From the NCBI RefSeq assembly GCF_008087085.1, contig NZ_VIYJ01000005.1, positions 476,508 through 540,507 of the forward strand: a stretch of DNA of 64,000 nucleotides, read 5' to 3'. A model generated the notes under the pieces. That model did no database searches. It saw nothing but the letters and a program-made list of their open reading frames with translations, and was not told the origin of the DNA. This document shows, piece by piece, positions 33,884 through 42,363 of this stretch (positions within the stretch are counted from its first letter, which is position 1; the number at the start of each line of letters is the position of its first letter). The translations under genes and the position numbers were made by a program. Source of the stretch: Nocardioides rubriscoriae (GTDB lineage: Bacteria > Actinomycetota > Actinomycetes > Propionibacteriales > Nocardioidaceae).

Positions 33884-35638
33884 TCAGGCCCTCGAGTGCC
33901 GCTCGAGGAACGCGGTGGCCCGCACGAAGATCTGCTCCTGGGCGCGCCGGGTCAGCAGGGAGTGGTCGTAGACGTCGTCCTCCTCCAAGCGCAGACGCCC
34001 GCGCCGCTGGTCCCACCAGCGCACCGGCCACCAGGCCGCGACCTCGGTGAAGTGCTTGCCGTCGTCGTGGCACACCACGAGCTCGACGGTGGTGCCGCGG
34101 CGCAGCACCCGGTGCACGATGCGGTACGGCGCCCGCCAGGCCGCCAGCTGGCGCCAGATCCGCCACCAGCCGCTGGCCACGACCGGATGGACGTCGCGCA
34201 CGCGGAAGAGCAGCGCCGGCGGCACCACGGCGGCCCGGCGCACCTCGCGGGCGGCCAGGTCGACCGGGACCTCCCACAGGGTCAGCCGGGGGTTGATCGC
34301 GAAGACGGCGTCGACCTCGGCCGCGAGCGCGGCCTCGAACGCGGTGTAGGCACCCGAGCACAGGGCCACGAAGACGACCCGTGAGCCGTCGGCGCGCAGG
34401 GCGGTCATCAGGTCGCTCATGTCGGCGACCCACTCGGGCGCGAAGGTGGTGTCCTCGCGCTCGCCGGGGCGGGTGGGGCTGTCGCCGATGCCGCTGTGGT
34501 CGACGCGCACGCAGCGGTGTCCCTGGGCGGCCCAGGCCCGGGCGAACTCCACCCACCGGCGGCCGGGGCCGATGTGGTGCTCGGCGGCGACGTTGGGCAT
34601 CACGACCCAGGGCCGGTCGGCGGCCGAGCCGTCGGCGGGCTCGACGACCACCCCGGCCAGGCCGACCTCGCCCAGGGTCACTGCGCGCTCGCGCACCGCG
34701 ACGGCGGGCCCGCCCTCGGGAGGTACGGCGGGCAGCACGACGCCGGGGTCGGCGCGGCCGACCAGCGCGGGCAGGTCGGCGGGGAGGTCGAGGCGGTAGG
34801 GCTCGGCGGGCGCCGCGGCGGCCAGCCAGTCGACGATGTCGGCCACGGCGCGCAGCGGGACCTGCCCGTCGCTGGGCTTGAGGTCGAGCAGCAGGTGCTG
34901 GTCGTGGGCGGTGCTGGCGGTGAGCGCGTCGCCCTCGAGCGCCAGCCGGTCGACCAGGGACGGCGGCACCGGACGGTCGTCACGCAGCAGGAGCAGCACC
35001 CGCGCGGCGAGCGGCCGGTCGCGGGGCAGCCGGGTCAGGTCGAGGCCGCGCAGCGCGGTGGCCGTCGCGGCGTCGTACTGGAAGCCGGGCGTGTGGCGCA
35101 GGCCGTCGTCCTCGGGCGCGGCGTCGTCGCCGAAGGCGTGCAGGGCCTCGCTCTCGCGCAGGAAGAGCCGGCCGCTGACACAGGGGTCCCACAGCACCAG
35201 GCTGCTCCAGCGCAGGTCCGTCGACTGGACCGGGGCCGAGGCGGCCAGGGTCGCACCCAGCCGCATGCCGACCGCCGCGACGTCGTGCACCCCGAGCCCG
35301 CGCAGGTGGTCGTGGGCCGCGACGACCCCGGCCAGCCAGGCCTCGACCCGGTCGGGGTCGGCCATGGCGCCGGCGGAGTCGCCGGTGCCGTCGTAGTCGA
35401 AGCGCAGCGCGACGAACCCGCGCTCGGCCAGCGACTCGGCCAGGCGGCGGTAGGTGCGGTGCGCCGAGCGGCCCTCCTCGCCCATCGGCGGGCACAGCAC
35501 GACGCCGCCCACGACCTCGACCGGCCCGTCCGGGGCTCCGGAGCCGGCAGGCACCGACAGCCACCCGGCCAGCGGCCGGTCCGGGTCGCCGAACCAGATC
35601 CGCAGGTGGGCGGTCTCGCTGCGGGTGAGCGTCAGCAC
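33884..35638 (-). CDS. Fused tandem alpha/beta hydrolase, exosortase-associated hydrolase-like
   Basis: 584 aa, two alpha/beta-hydrolase domains. Domain 1 (about 1-290) has VVLCPPMGEEGRSAHRTYRR and FDYDGTGDS, but its nucleophile elbow reads VGMRLGA (residues 123-129), lacking the usual Ser. Domain 2 (about 320-584) has VDHSGIGDSPTR and the elbow ALCSGA (425-430). These odd elbows recall the two separate hydrolases (hydr2 and hydr1) of proteobacterial exosortase/EPS clusters; here they are fused. The GTG start overlaps the ligase gene by 7 nt. It probably removes or transfers the aminoacyl/acyl group, or is structural. Not seen with an exosortase here. Confidence 0.75.
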   Translation of the reverse strand: MLTLTRSETAHLRIWFGDPDRPLAGWLSVPAGSGAPDGPVEVVGGVVLCPPMGEEGRSAHRTYRRLAESLAERGFVALRFDYDGTGDSAGAMADPDRVEAWLAGVVAAHDHLRGLGVHDVAAVGMRLGATLAASAPVQSTDLRWSSLVLWDPCVSGRLFLRESEALHAFGDDAAPEDDGLRHTPGFQYDAATATALRGLDLTRLPRDRPLAARVLLLLRDDRPVPPSLVDRLALEGDALTASTAHDQHLLLDLKPSDGQVPLRAVADIVDWLAAAAPAEPYRLDLPADLPALVGRADPGVVLPAVPPEGGPAVAVRERAVTLGEVGLAGVVVEPADGSAADRPWVVMPNVAAEHHIGPGRRWVEFARAWAAQGHRCVRVDHSGIGDSPTRPGEREDTTFAPEWVADMSDLMTALRADGSRVVFVALCSGAYTAFEAALAAEVDAVFAINPRLTLWEVPVDLAAREVRRAAVVPPALLFRVRDVHPVVASGWWRIWRQLAAWRAPYRIVHRVLRRGTTVELVVCHDDGKHFTEVAAWWPVRWWDQRRGRLRLEEDDVYDHSLLTRRAQEQIFVRATAFLERHSRA

Positions 35639-36543
35639 CCCAGGGCCGCCCTCACGTCGGCCGGCCACGCGGCGAGGTCGAGCCCGTGGGCGGCGTACAG
35701 GGCCAGGGTGGTGCGCTCGAGGCCGAAGGCCATGCAGGCGCCGTGGGCCGGCTGCCCGTCGCCCGTGGTCAGGGAGAAGGTGCGCCCGAAGTGGTCCTGC
35801 TGGTAGTTGGCCGAGGCGATCGCGGTGCCGGTGGCGTCGGTGATGTCGACGACGAACTCGTACTTGAGCGCAGCCTCGACCTGCCCGGCGACGAGCATCC
35901 GCCCGGCGCGGCCGAAGAACGGGTCGTGGGCGACCTCGACGCGCGGGCGCAGGCCGAGGCCCTCGAGCACGGCCAGGGCGCGCGGCATCCAGGAGTCGCG
36001 GTGCCCCAGCGCCTGCTCGGGGGTGCCGACGAGCACGAACTCGTACATCCGGAACGACTGCAGACGCGTCGGGTCGGGCCCGGACTCGTGGCGGAAGACG
36101 AAGCCGCAGATCTCGGCCCGGCTGGCCTCGTCGGGGATCTGCGCCGGGAGCGTGGCGTAGAGGCTGTGGCAGCCCGCGGAGCTGAGCACGATCTCGGCCG
36201 GCTCGAGGTGCTGGGTCCAGTCGCAGCCCTGCTCGAGGTCGCCGAGCAGCGCCTTGTGCTCGGCGTCGGAGCCGCGGAAGACGTCGACCGAGCCGACCAG
36301 GTCGGGGAACGACGCGACGTAGTCGGTGCGCAGGAACTCCGCGCGCGGCAGCACCGGCGGGAACCACCGACGCGGCGCGTCGTGGTCGACGCGCTGGGAC
36401 CCGAGGTGGCGCTGCAGGCCCTGCAGCACGTCCTCGAACTCGCCCGAGAGCTGGTAGACGCCATCGACGGCGCTCGCGACCAGCAGGCCGGCGTCGAGGA
36501 CGGCGGTCCGGAAGTCGTCCGGGGCGGCGTACGGCGCGCTCAC
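35632..36543 (-). CDS. Amino acid:[carrier protein] ligase (class II aaRS homologue)
   Basis: 303 aa, shorter than any tRNA synthetase and without a tRNA-binding arm. Class II motifs: motif 2 FVFRHESGPD (R151, E153) and motif 3 GACMAFGLERTTL (GLER at 274-277). Likely zinc ligands are C125 (SSAGCHS), E168 (FRMYEFV) and C270; their spacing matches the Cys-Glu-Cys set of Bradyrhizobium Bll0957, which loads Gly or Ala onto a carrier protein instead of tRNA. Starts with GTG overlapping the dehydrogenase stop. A carrier protein and phosphopantetheinyl transferase lie upstream in the same operon. The amino acid is predicted small but is not proven. Confidence 0.88.
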   Translation of the reverse strand: MSAPYAAPDDFRTAVLDAGLLVASAVDGVYQLSGEFEDVLQGLQRHLGSQRVDHDAPRRWFPPVLPRAEFLRTDYVASFPDLVGSVDVFRGSDAEHKALLGDLEQGCDWTQHLEPAEIVLSSAGCHSLYATLPAQIPDEASRAEICGFVFRHESGPDPTRLQSFRMYEFVLVGTPEQALGHRDSWMPRALAVLEGLGLRPRVEVAHDPFFGRAGRMLVAGQVEAALKYEFVVDITDATGTAIASANYQQDHFGRTFSLTTGDGQPAHGACMAFGLERTTLALYAAHGLDLAAWPADVRAALGC

Positions 36544-37760
36544 CGCTGCCGCTGCACGAGCGCGAGCTGGGCGGTGTTGCCGGCGATGCGGTCGTTGTTG
36601 ACCATCACGGCCGCGCCGTGGGCGTCGCGCAGCAGGCGACCGAGCGTGAACTCGGTGTCCTCGCGGTAGCCGGCGATGCCGCACACGAGCATGGCCCGGT
36701 TGACGATCTCGACGACCTGGGTCGAGGCCATCACCTTGAGCATGTTCATCCCGATCGCGAAGTCGAGACCGGCGGTGGCCTCGGGGTCGTCGGCGATCGC
36801 GAGGTAGCGCGTCATCTGCGACTCGACGGTCGCCGCGAGCTGCTGGCGGGCCGCGATCAGGTCGGGCAGGCGGGCCGCGCCGGGCGGCGTCGTGCCGAGC
36901 TGCTTGCGGGCGGCCTTCTGCACGAACCGCTGCGCCCGCCACGAGGCCTCCTCGGCCATCCCGAGCCACAACGAGGCCCACAGCAGGTGGGAGACGGGGA
37001 CCATCGTGTGCGACGAGACGACGGCGAACGGCACCTGGCACACGAGGTCGGCCGGGCCGGTCGCGACCAGGGTGAAGCCGCGCGAGCAGGTGCCGCGGAA
37101 GCCGAGGGTGTTCCACTCCGAGATCGGCGTGGTCGAGATGTGCTCGCGCTCGCACACGACCATCACCTGGTCGCTCGCGGCGCTGTCGGCGTCACGACGC
37201 GCCGTGGCGAGCACCACGTCGGCGTGCTCGCCGTAGGAGATCACGGGGGCCTGCTTGGTGAGCTCGAACCGGTCGCCCTCGAGGACGACGTGGCACAGCG
37301 AGCTGCGCGTGTCGCCGCCGATGCCGACCTCGGTGGTCGCCGAGGCGACCAGCAGCTGCTCGACGGCGATCCGCCGGGTGAACGCGGTCAGGGCCGGGGT
37401 GTCGGCGTGGCGCACCAGGCAGGCGACCTGGATGTGGTGCATCGCCAGCACCATCGCGGTCGAGGCGCAGGCCCGGGCGAGCTCGCGCACCACCACCGCG
37501 GCCTGCTCGACGTCGTGGCCGAGCCCACCGAGCTCGCGGGGCACCATCGCCCCGAGCAGCCCGGCGCCGCGCAGGGCGTCGATGCCCTCGTGCGGGAAGC
37601 GTCCGTCGCGGTCGACCTCGGCGGCGTACGGCGCGACGTGGTCGGCCGCGATCGTGCGGGCCAGCGCGCGCAGGTCGTCGAGGTCGGGCAGGTCGGCGGC
37701 GTAGGCAGTGGTCGTCGCGCCGGTCGTCGCGTCGGTCGGCCCCTCGGTGAGGGCGGTCAT
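36540..37760 (-). CDS. Acyl-CoA dehydrogenase-family flavoprotein
   Basis: 406 aa, three-domain ACAD fold. N-terminal helices end in AMVPRELGGLG; middle beta domain has LVASATTEVGIGGDTRSSLC and FELTKQAPVISYGEHADVVLATA; the C-terminal helical domain ends with CGIAGYREDTEFTLGRLLRDA. ATGA overlap with the carrier-protein gene. By analogy with prolyl-S-PCP dehydrogenases (PltE/RedW), it may oxidise an aminoacyl or acyl thioester held on the neighbouring carrier protein rather than a CoA ester. That is inference. Confidence 0.85.
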   Translation of the reverse strand: MTALTEGPTDATTGATTTAYAADLPDLDDLRALARTIAADHVAPYAAEVDRDGRFPHEGIDALRGAGLLGAMVPRELGGLGHDVEQAAVVVRELARACASTAMVLAMHHIQVACLVRHADTPALTAFTRRIAVEQLLVASATTEVGIGGDTRSSLCHVVLEGDRFELTKQAPVISYGEHADVVLATARRDADSAASDQVMVVCEREHISTTPISEWNTLGFRGTCSRGFTLVATGPADLVCQVPFAVVSSHTMVPVSHLLWASLWLGMAEEASWRAQRFVQKAARKQLGTTPPGAARLPDLIAARQQLAATVESQMTRYLAIADDPEATAGLDFAIGMNMLKVMASTQVVEIVNRAMLVCGIAGYREDTEFTLGRLLRDAHGAAVMVNNDRIAGNTAQLALVQRQR

Positions 37761-38020
37761 GACGTCGCGCCGAGCTCGGCGAGGGCGGCGGCGATGGCGT
37801 CGACCGAGGAGAAGGTGGTGCGGGTCAGCATCCGCTGCGGGAACTCGACGTCCCACTCGTCCTCGCAGGCCAGCATCACGGTGACCGAGGCGTGGGAGGT
37901 CATCCCGGCGGCGTAGAGGTCGTCGGAGGAGTCGAGCGCGTCGACGTCCTTGGTGAGGTGGGCGTGCAGGCGCAGCACGTCGCGGATGCGGGCCTGCGTC
38001 GTCGTGGTCTCGGTGCTCAT
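37757..38020 (-). CDS. Small acyl/aminoacyl carrier protein
   Basis: 87 aa four-helix carrier. The phosphopantetheine serine is S42 in LYAAGMTSHASVTVML, where MTSHAS replaces the DSL of fatty-acid ACP, as in carrier proteins partnered with aa:CP ligases. The tail VEFPQRMLTRTTFSSVDAIA is typical. Coupled by ATGA on both sides, to acpS before and the dehydrogenase after. Confidence 0.88.
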   Translation of the reverse strand: MSTETTTTQARIRDVLRLHAHLTKDVDALDSSDDLYAAGMTSHASVTVMLACEDEWDVEFPQRMLTRTTFSSVDAIAAALAELGATS

Positions 38021-38493
38021 CGGTGCTCTTCCCCCTGGTGATGGCGGTCGTCGTGCTCGTCGTTCTCGTCGTGGTCGTGGTGGCGGGTCAGGGCGACGGC
38101 GACCGCGAAGGCGGTCGTCGCGTCGTGGCTGAGGCTGACGTCGATGGGGCCCGTACCCGTTCGCCGGGCGATCCAGGCGGCCCGACCGTGCAGCCGCACG
38201 CGCGGACGGCCCCCGCCGCCGGTCACCTCGACCTCGCGCGGGTCGACCCCGTCGGCGGTGCCCAGCAGCTTGAGCACCGCCTCCTTGGCCGCGAACCGGG
38301 CCGCCAGCGACGGCGCGCCACCGACGCGGCAGTCGCGTTGCTCGGCGTCGGTGTAGACGCGGTCGAGGTAGCGGGCCCCGAAGTCGGCCACGGCCCGGTC
38401 GACGTGGTCGATGCGCTGCAGGTCGCACCCGATGCGCGGTAGCGCGGGTGTCGAGGACCGGGAGAGGACGTCACGGCCGGCTTCACCAGACAC
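38017..38493 (-). CDS. acpS: Holo-[acyl-carrier-protein] synthase-type phosphopantetheinyl transferase
   Basis: 158 aa, AcpS fold. IGCDLQRIDHV holds the first metal-binding Asp, and RFAAKEAVLKLLG the Glu/Lys pair. A His/Asp-rich tail (RHHDHDENDEHDDRHH) is unusual for AcpS and may bind metal. It is first in the operon and presumably arms the neighbouring carrier protein; it could also serve the cell's fatty-acid ACP if no other copy exists. The GTG at 38493 is the furthest in-frame start; shorter starts are possible. Confidence 0.85.
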   Translation of the reverse strand: MSGEAGRDVLSRSSTPALPRIGCDLQRIDHVDRAVADFGARYLDRVYTDAEQRDCRVGGAPSLAARFAAKEAVLKLLGTADGVDPREVEVTGGGGRPRVRLHGRAAWIARRTGTGPIDVSLSHDATTAFAVAVALTRHHDHDENDEHDDRHHQGEEHR

Positions 38494-38543
38494 GTTGCGT
38501 CCTGGTCGTCGGGAGCCTGGGCTCGGGGAGGGACGGCACGACC

Positions 38544-38575
38544 GTATTACACGGAGCGGTCCGGCGTGGTGATAC
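38544..38575. promoter_or_regulatory. Dyad in the acpS-valS divergent promoter region
   Basis: GTATTAC (38544-38550) and GTGATAC (38569-38575) form an inverted repeat with one mismatch and 18-nt spacing, in an AT-richer patch. TAATAC on the minus strand inside the left arm could be the acpS -10. Possible operator. Confidence 0.3.
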
Positions 38576-38603
38576 CGCTTTTCGGCGCCCGGGCCCGCCT
38601 CCC

Positions 38604-38609
38604 TAGGAT
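38604..38609 (+). promoter_or_regulatory. -10 element of leaderless valS
   Basis: TAGGAT, 6 nt before the valS ATG, no Shine-Dalgarno. No T-box-like leader exists because no leader remains. Confidence 0.5.
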
Positions 38610-38615
38610 TCGGTC

Positions 38616-41228
38616 ATGACCGAGATCACCGAGCAGCCCACGGACACGACGAGCACGCCGCCCCGCGCGCTCGTCGTACCCGACAAGGCTGCGCTGGAGG
38701 GTCTCGAGGAGAAGTGGTCGGCGGCCTGGAAGGCCGACGACACCTACGCCTTCGACCGCACCCGGTCGCGCGAGGACGTCTACTCGATCGACACCCCGCC
38801 GCCGACGGTGAGCGGCAGCCTGCACGTCGGGCACGTCTTCTCCTACACCCACACCGACCTGATCGCCCGCTACCAGCGGATGCGCGGCAAGGCCGTGTTC
38901 TACCCCATGGGCTGGGACGACAACGGGCTGCCCACCGAGCGCCGGGTGCAGAACTACTTCGGGGTGCGCTGCGACCCGTCGCTGCCCTACGACCCCGACT
39001 TCACCCCGCCGGAGAAGCCCGACGCCAAGAAGCAGGTGCCGGTCAGCCGGCCCAACTTCGTCGAGCTCTGCGAGCAGCTGGCCGTCGAGGACGAGAAGGT
39101 CTTCGAGTCGCTGTGGCGCACCCTGGGCCTGTCGGTCGACTGGTCGCAGACCTACACGACCATCGGCGAGCGCGCCCAGACGGTCAGCCAGCGCGCGTTC
39201 CTGCGCAACTTCGCGCGCGGCGAGGCCTACCTGCAGGAGGCGCCGACCGTCTGGGACGTCACCGACCAGACCGCGGTCGCGCAGGCCGAGATCGAGGCCC
39301 GCGAGTACGCCGGCCACTACCACCGGGTCTCGTTCCACGGCGCCGACGGGGCGGCTCACCACATCGAGACGACCCGCCCCGAGCTGATCCCCAGCGTGGT
39401 CGCCCTCATCGCCCACCCCGACGACGAGCGCTACCAGGGCCTGTTCGGCACCACCGCCACGAGCCCCGTCTTCGGCGTCGAGGTCCCGATCGTCGCCCAC
39501 CCGGGCGCCGAGATGGACAAGGGCTCCGGCCTGGTCATGTGCTGCACGTTCGGCGACCTGACCGACGTCATGTGGTGGCGCGAGCTCAACCTGCCCGTCC
39601 GCACGGTCGTGGGCCGCGACGGGCGGCTGCTGCGCGAGACGCCCGAGTGGCTGGCCGGCGAGGCCGCCGCGGCGGCGTACCAGCAGCTGGCCGGCAAGAC
39701 GACCTTCTCGGCGCGCGAGGCCATGGTCGGGCTGCTGCGCGAGAGCGGCGACCTCGACGGCGACCCCAAGCCCACCACCCGGATGGCCAACTTCTACGAG
39801 CGCGGTGACAAGCCGCTCGAGATCGTCGCGACCCGCCAGTGGTACATCCGCAACGGCGGCCGTGACGAGGCGCTGCGCACCGAGCTGATCGACCGCGGCG
39901 CCGAGGTCACCTGGCTGCCCGCCCACATGAAGCACCGCTACGACAACTGGGTCGGCGGCCTCAACGGCGACTGGCTGATCTCGCGCCAGCGCTTCTTCGG
40001 CATCCCCTTCCCCGTCTGGTACCCCCTTGACGCCGACGGCGAGCCCGACTACGACCACCCGCTGACCGCCAGCGAGGCCGAGCTGCCGGTCGACCCCTCG
40101 ACCGACGCCCCGCGCGGCTACACCGAGGACCAGCGCGGCAAGCCCGGCGGCTTCCTGGGCGACCCCGACGTGATGGACACCTGGGCGACGTCGTCACTGA
40201 CCCCCCACATCGCCGGTCGCTGGGCCACCGACGACGACTTCTTCGCGCGGGTCTTCCCGATGGACCTGTGTACGCAGGCCCACGAGATCATCCGCACCTG
40301 GCTGTTCTCGCGCGTGGTCCGCTCCCACTTCGAGAACGGCGTCACGCCGTGGACCCACGCGATGCTCTCGGGCTGGATCCTCGACCCCGACCGCAAGAAG
40401 ATGTCGAAGTCCAAGGGCAACGTCGTCGTCCCGACCGAGATCCTCGACAAGTTCGGCGCCGACGCCGTCCGCTGGCGTGCCGCGACCGTGCGCCCGGGCA
40501 TGGACTCGCCGTTCGACGAGTCGCAGATGAAGGTCGGCCGCCGACTGGCGATGAAGGTCCTCAACGCCTCCAAGTTCGTGCTGGGCAACATCGGCGGCAC
40601 CGACATCGACCCGGTCCGCGTGACCGAGCCGATCGACTGCGCCCTCCTGGCGCGCCTGGCCCAGGTCGTCACCCGCGCCACCGACGCGTTCGACGCCTAC
40701 GACTACGCGACCGCGCTCGAGAGCACTGAGAAGCTCTTCTGGGAGTTCTGCGACGACTACCTCGAGCTGGTCAAGGAGCGCGCGTACGCCGCCGAGCCGT
40801 CCTCGCCGCGCGAGTCGGCGCGCGCGACCCTGTCGATCGCGCTGCACCTGCAGCTGCGCCTGCTCGCGCCGTTCCTGCCCTACGTGACCGAGGAGGTCTG
40901 GTCGTGGTGGCAGGAGGGCTCGATCCACCGCGCCGCGTGGCCGGTCACGACCGAGCTCGGCTCCGCCGCCGCCTCCGACCCGGCCATGGTCGACCACGTC
41001 GCCGCCGCCCTGGCCGGCATCCGCGGGGCGAAGTCGCAGGCCAAGGTCGGCATGAAGGCCCAGCTCTCCCGCGTCGAGATCAGCGCCACCGAGCCCGTCC
41101 TGGCCGCCGTCCGGCAGGCCGAGCCCGACCTGCGCGCCGTCGGCAGGATCACCGGCGACCTGGTCTACACCCCCGTCGGGTCCGGCGAGCTCTCCGTGGC
41201 CGCCGAGCTCGCCCCCACCGACTCCTGA
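38616..41228 (+). CDS. valS: Valine--tRNA ligase
   Basis: 870 aa class I synthetase. HIGH-type motif [18 protein letters not shown] (about residues 62-79); KMSKS motif [13 protein letters not shown] (about 590-602). The CP1 editing domain lies at roughly 230-420 and the anticodon-binding domain after 660. The C-terminal coiled-coil of many ValRS proteins is short here. It has an apparently leaderless start and lies on the opposite strand from folC, its usual downstream neighbour. Confidence 0.96.
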   Translation: MTEITEQPTDTTSTPPRALVVPDKAALEGLEEKWSAAWKADDTYAFDRTRSREDVYSIDTPPPTVSGSLHVGHVFSYTHTDLIARYQRMRGKAVFYPMGWDDNGLPTERRVQNYFGVRCDPSLPYDPDFTPPEKPDAKKQVPVSRPNFVELCEQLAVEDEKVFESLWRTLGLSVDWSQTYTTIGERAQTVSQRAFLRNFARGEAYLQEAPTVWDVTDQTAVAQAEIEAREYAGHYHRVSFHGADGAAHHIETTRPELIPSVVALIAHPDDERYQGLFGTTATSPVFGVEVPIVAHPGAEMDKGSGLVMCCTFGDLTDVMWWRELNLPVRTVVGRDGRLLRETPEWLAGEAAAAAYQQLAGKTTFSAREAMVGLLRESGDLDGDPKPTTRMANFYERGDKPLEIVATRQWYIRNGGRDEALRTELIDRGAEVTWLPAHMKHRYDNWVGGLNGDWLISRQRFFGIPFPVWYPLDADGEPDYDHPLTASEAELPVDPSTDAPRGYTEDQRGKPGGFLGDPDVMDTWATSSLTPHIAGRWATDDDFFARVFPMDLCTQAHEIIRTWLFSRVVRSHFENGVTPWTHAMLSGWILDPDRKKMSKSKGNVVVPTEILDKFGADAVRWRAATVRPGMDSPFDESQMKVGRRLAMKVLNASKFVLGNIGGTDIDPVRVTEPIDCALLARLAQVVTRATDAFDAYDYATALESTEKLFWEFCDDYLELVKERAYAAEPSSPRESARATLSIALHLQLRLLAPFLPYVTEEVWSWWQEGSIHRAAWPVTTELGSAAASDPAMVDHVAAALAGIRGAKSQAKVGMKAQLSRVEISATEPVLAAVRQAEPDLRAVGRITGDLVYTPVGSGELSVAAELAPTDS

Positions 41229-41231
41229 CGC

Positions 41232-41259
41232 CGACCCGTCGCGAAAACGCGACGGGTCG
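41232..41259. terminator. Palindromic repeat copy 1, probable valS terminator
   Basis: CGACCCGTCGCG, loop AAAA, CGCGACGGGTCG: 12-bp perfect stem starting 3 nt after the valS stop. Same core (GACCCGTCGCG) as the three other copies at 41272, 42323 and 42364. Confidence 0.7.
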
Positions 41260-41271
41260 ATGCTCCCCGCC

Positions 41272-41303
41272 GTCGACCCGTCGCGTCTACGCGACGGGTC
41301 GAC
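41272..41303. repeat. Palindromic repeat copy 2, embedded in the AbiEi/DUF559-like 3' end
   Basis: GTCGACCCGTCGCGT, loop CT, ACGCGACGGGTCGAC: a 15-bp perfect stem. The stop codon of the minus-strand gene (TAG) lies at the loop, and one arm encodes the last five residues RRPVA. Confidence 0.8.
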
Positions 41304-42246
41304 GGGATCGGGCACGGTGGAGGTTCCACGTCGCCTGCAGACGAGGGACGAGGTCCTGGCGCGGGCCGAGCACGTGGTGCTTGCGCGCCACGACCAGGGT
41401 CCAGCGGCGCTCCTCGCGCAGCCACTCCAGACGCGCCTCGTCGTGATCCTCCTGCGCCTCGCCGTGCCACTCCTCGCCGAAGTACTCGAGGCCGAACCGG
41501 TCCTCGGGCAGGCCGATGTCGACGGCGCACCACCCACCGTCCGGTGCCACCTCCACGACCTGGCACTCCGGCCTCGGGAGACCGGCGTCGTGCCAGCGGA
41601 GCCGACTGGTGCTCTCCATCGCCGACTGTGACCGGTGGTCGACCAGCGGCGCCAGGGTCCGGGCCTGGACGACGTGGCGGTAGCCCTTGAACCGGAGCAG
41701 CTCGCTGACCAGCTCGTCGACCGTGAACTGTTGGAGCGCGGCCAACGCGTCGGCCGCCGCCAACGCCTGGTCGCGGTGCAGCAGCCGGAGCACGTCACAG
41801 GCCGTGCGTAGCGGGGTCGTCACGCGCAGCCCGCCGAGCTCGACGACGTCCTGCCCCGCCAGCTGCCGCTCCCCACTGCGGGCCAGCTCGTTGCGCAGGC
41901 GGCGGCCGGGTGGGGCGAACACCGATACCTTCGGCACCTCGAGGTGGTCGCCGGGGGCCAGGGCCATCGCCGCACCCCACAACCACGCGGCGGTCCGGTC
42001 GGTGACGACGCAGTCGGCGGGTACGACGAGCCGGAGGATGGCGACCCGCAGCTCGAGCGTGTCCTTCAGCCCGGCCGCGTGGAAGGTGCCCTTGAGCCGG
42101 CTCACGATCATGCCGGACCTGATGAGCAGGCGGCGGTGGTGGGTGTTGACACCCCGTCGATCGGCCTCGGCCGCGGTGTAGGGCCGGTCGGCGGGGAGCC
42201 TGGCGGCGAGGTCGAGGATGCCTTGGGGAGTCAGTGGTCTGGCCAT
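41287..42246 (-). CDS. AbiEi-like winged-helix / DUF559 (Vsr-like) protein
   Basis: 319 aa. The N-terminus (LTPQGILDLAARLPADRPYT...ADRRGVNTHHRRLLIRSG) is like the AbiEi-type wHTH antitoxin domain. The C-terminal third, with CAVDIGLPEDRFGLEYFGEE and ARLEWLREERRWTLVV, resembles the PD-(D/E)xK DUF559/Vsr endonuclease-like fold. Such two-part proteins are abundant in Nocardioides-type genomes as singletons. No AbiEii-like toxin partner is adjacent, so toxin-antitoxin function is doubtful. Bracketed by pairs of palindromic repeats, suggesting cassette-like acquisition. Confidence 0.75.
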   Translation of the reverse strand: MARPLTPQGILDLAARLPADRPYTAAEADRRGVNTHHRRLLIRSGMIVSRLKGTFHAAGLKDTLELRVAILRLVVPADCVVTDRTAAWLWGAAMALAPGDHLEVPKVSVFAPPGRRLRNELARSGERQLAGQDVVELGGLRVTTPLRTACDVLRLLHRDQALAAADALAALQQFTVDELVSELLRFKGYRHVVQARTLAPLVDHRSQSAMESTSRLRWHDAGLPRPECQVVEVAPDGGWCAVDIGLPEDRFGLEYFGEEWHGEAQEDHDEARLEWLREERRWTLVVARKHHVLGPRQDLVPRLQATWNLHRARSRRPVA

Positions 42247-42285
42247 GACGGCAGGCTGCCGCCGATCCCCCGGGCCCGCATCTGG

Positions 42286-42315
42286 CTATCCACAGACCCT
42301 CCCCCGTCATCCACA
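42286..42315. promoter_or_regulatory. Two DnaA-box-like 9-mers
   Basis: CTATCCACA (42286-42294) and TCATCCACA (42307-42315) each differ by one base from TTATCCACA and lie 21 nt apart in the gap upstream of the AbiEi-like gene. No AT-rich unwinding region is present, so an origin is unlikely. Confidence 0.25.
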
Positions 42316-42322
42316 GGAAGAG

Positions 42323-42354
42323 GTCGACCCGTCGCGTCTACGCGACGGGTCGAC
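42323..42354. repeat. Palindromic repeat copy 3
   Basis: GTCGACCCGTCGCGT, loop CT, ACGCGACGGGTCGAC: identical to copy 2 over all 32 nt. It lies 76 nt before the start of the AbiEi-like gene. Confidence 0.8.
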
Positions 42355-42363
42355 AGGGATGGG

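Noticed and set aside
35632..36543. Seryl-tRNA synthetase paralogue
   Set aside because: It lacks the N-terminal tRNA-binding coiled coil and is far too short; the Cys-Glu-Cys zinc set and the neighbouring carrier protein favour amino acid:[carrier protein] ligase.
38494..38615. T-box riboswitch upstream of valS
   Set aside because: The inferred -10 is 6 nt before the ATG, leaving no leader; no T-box or specifier-loop sequence is visible.
42286..42315. Replication origin
   Set aside because: Only two imperfect DnaA boxes, no AT-rich region, no dnaA or dnaN nearby.
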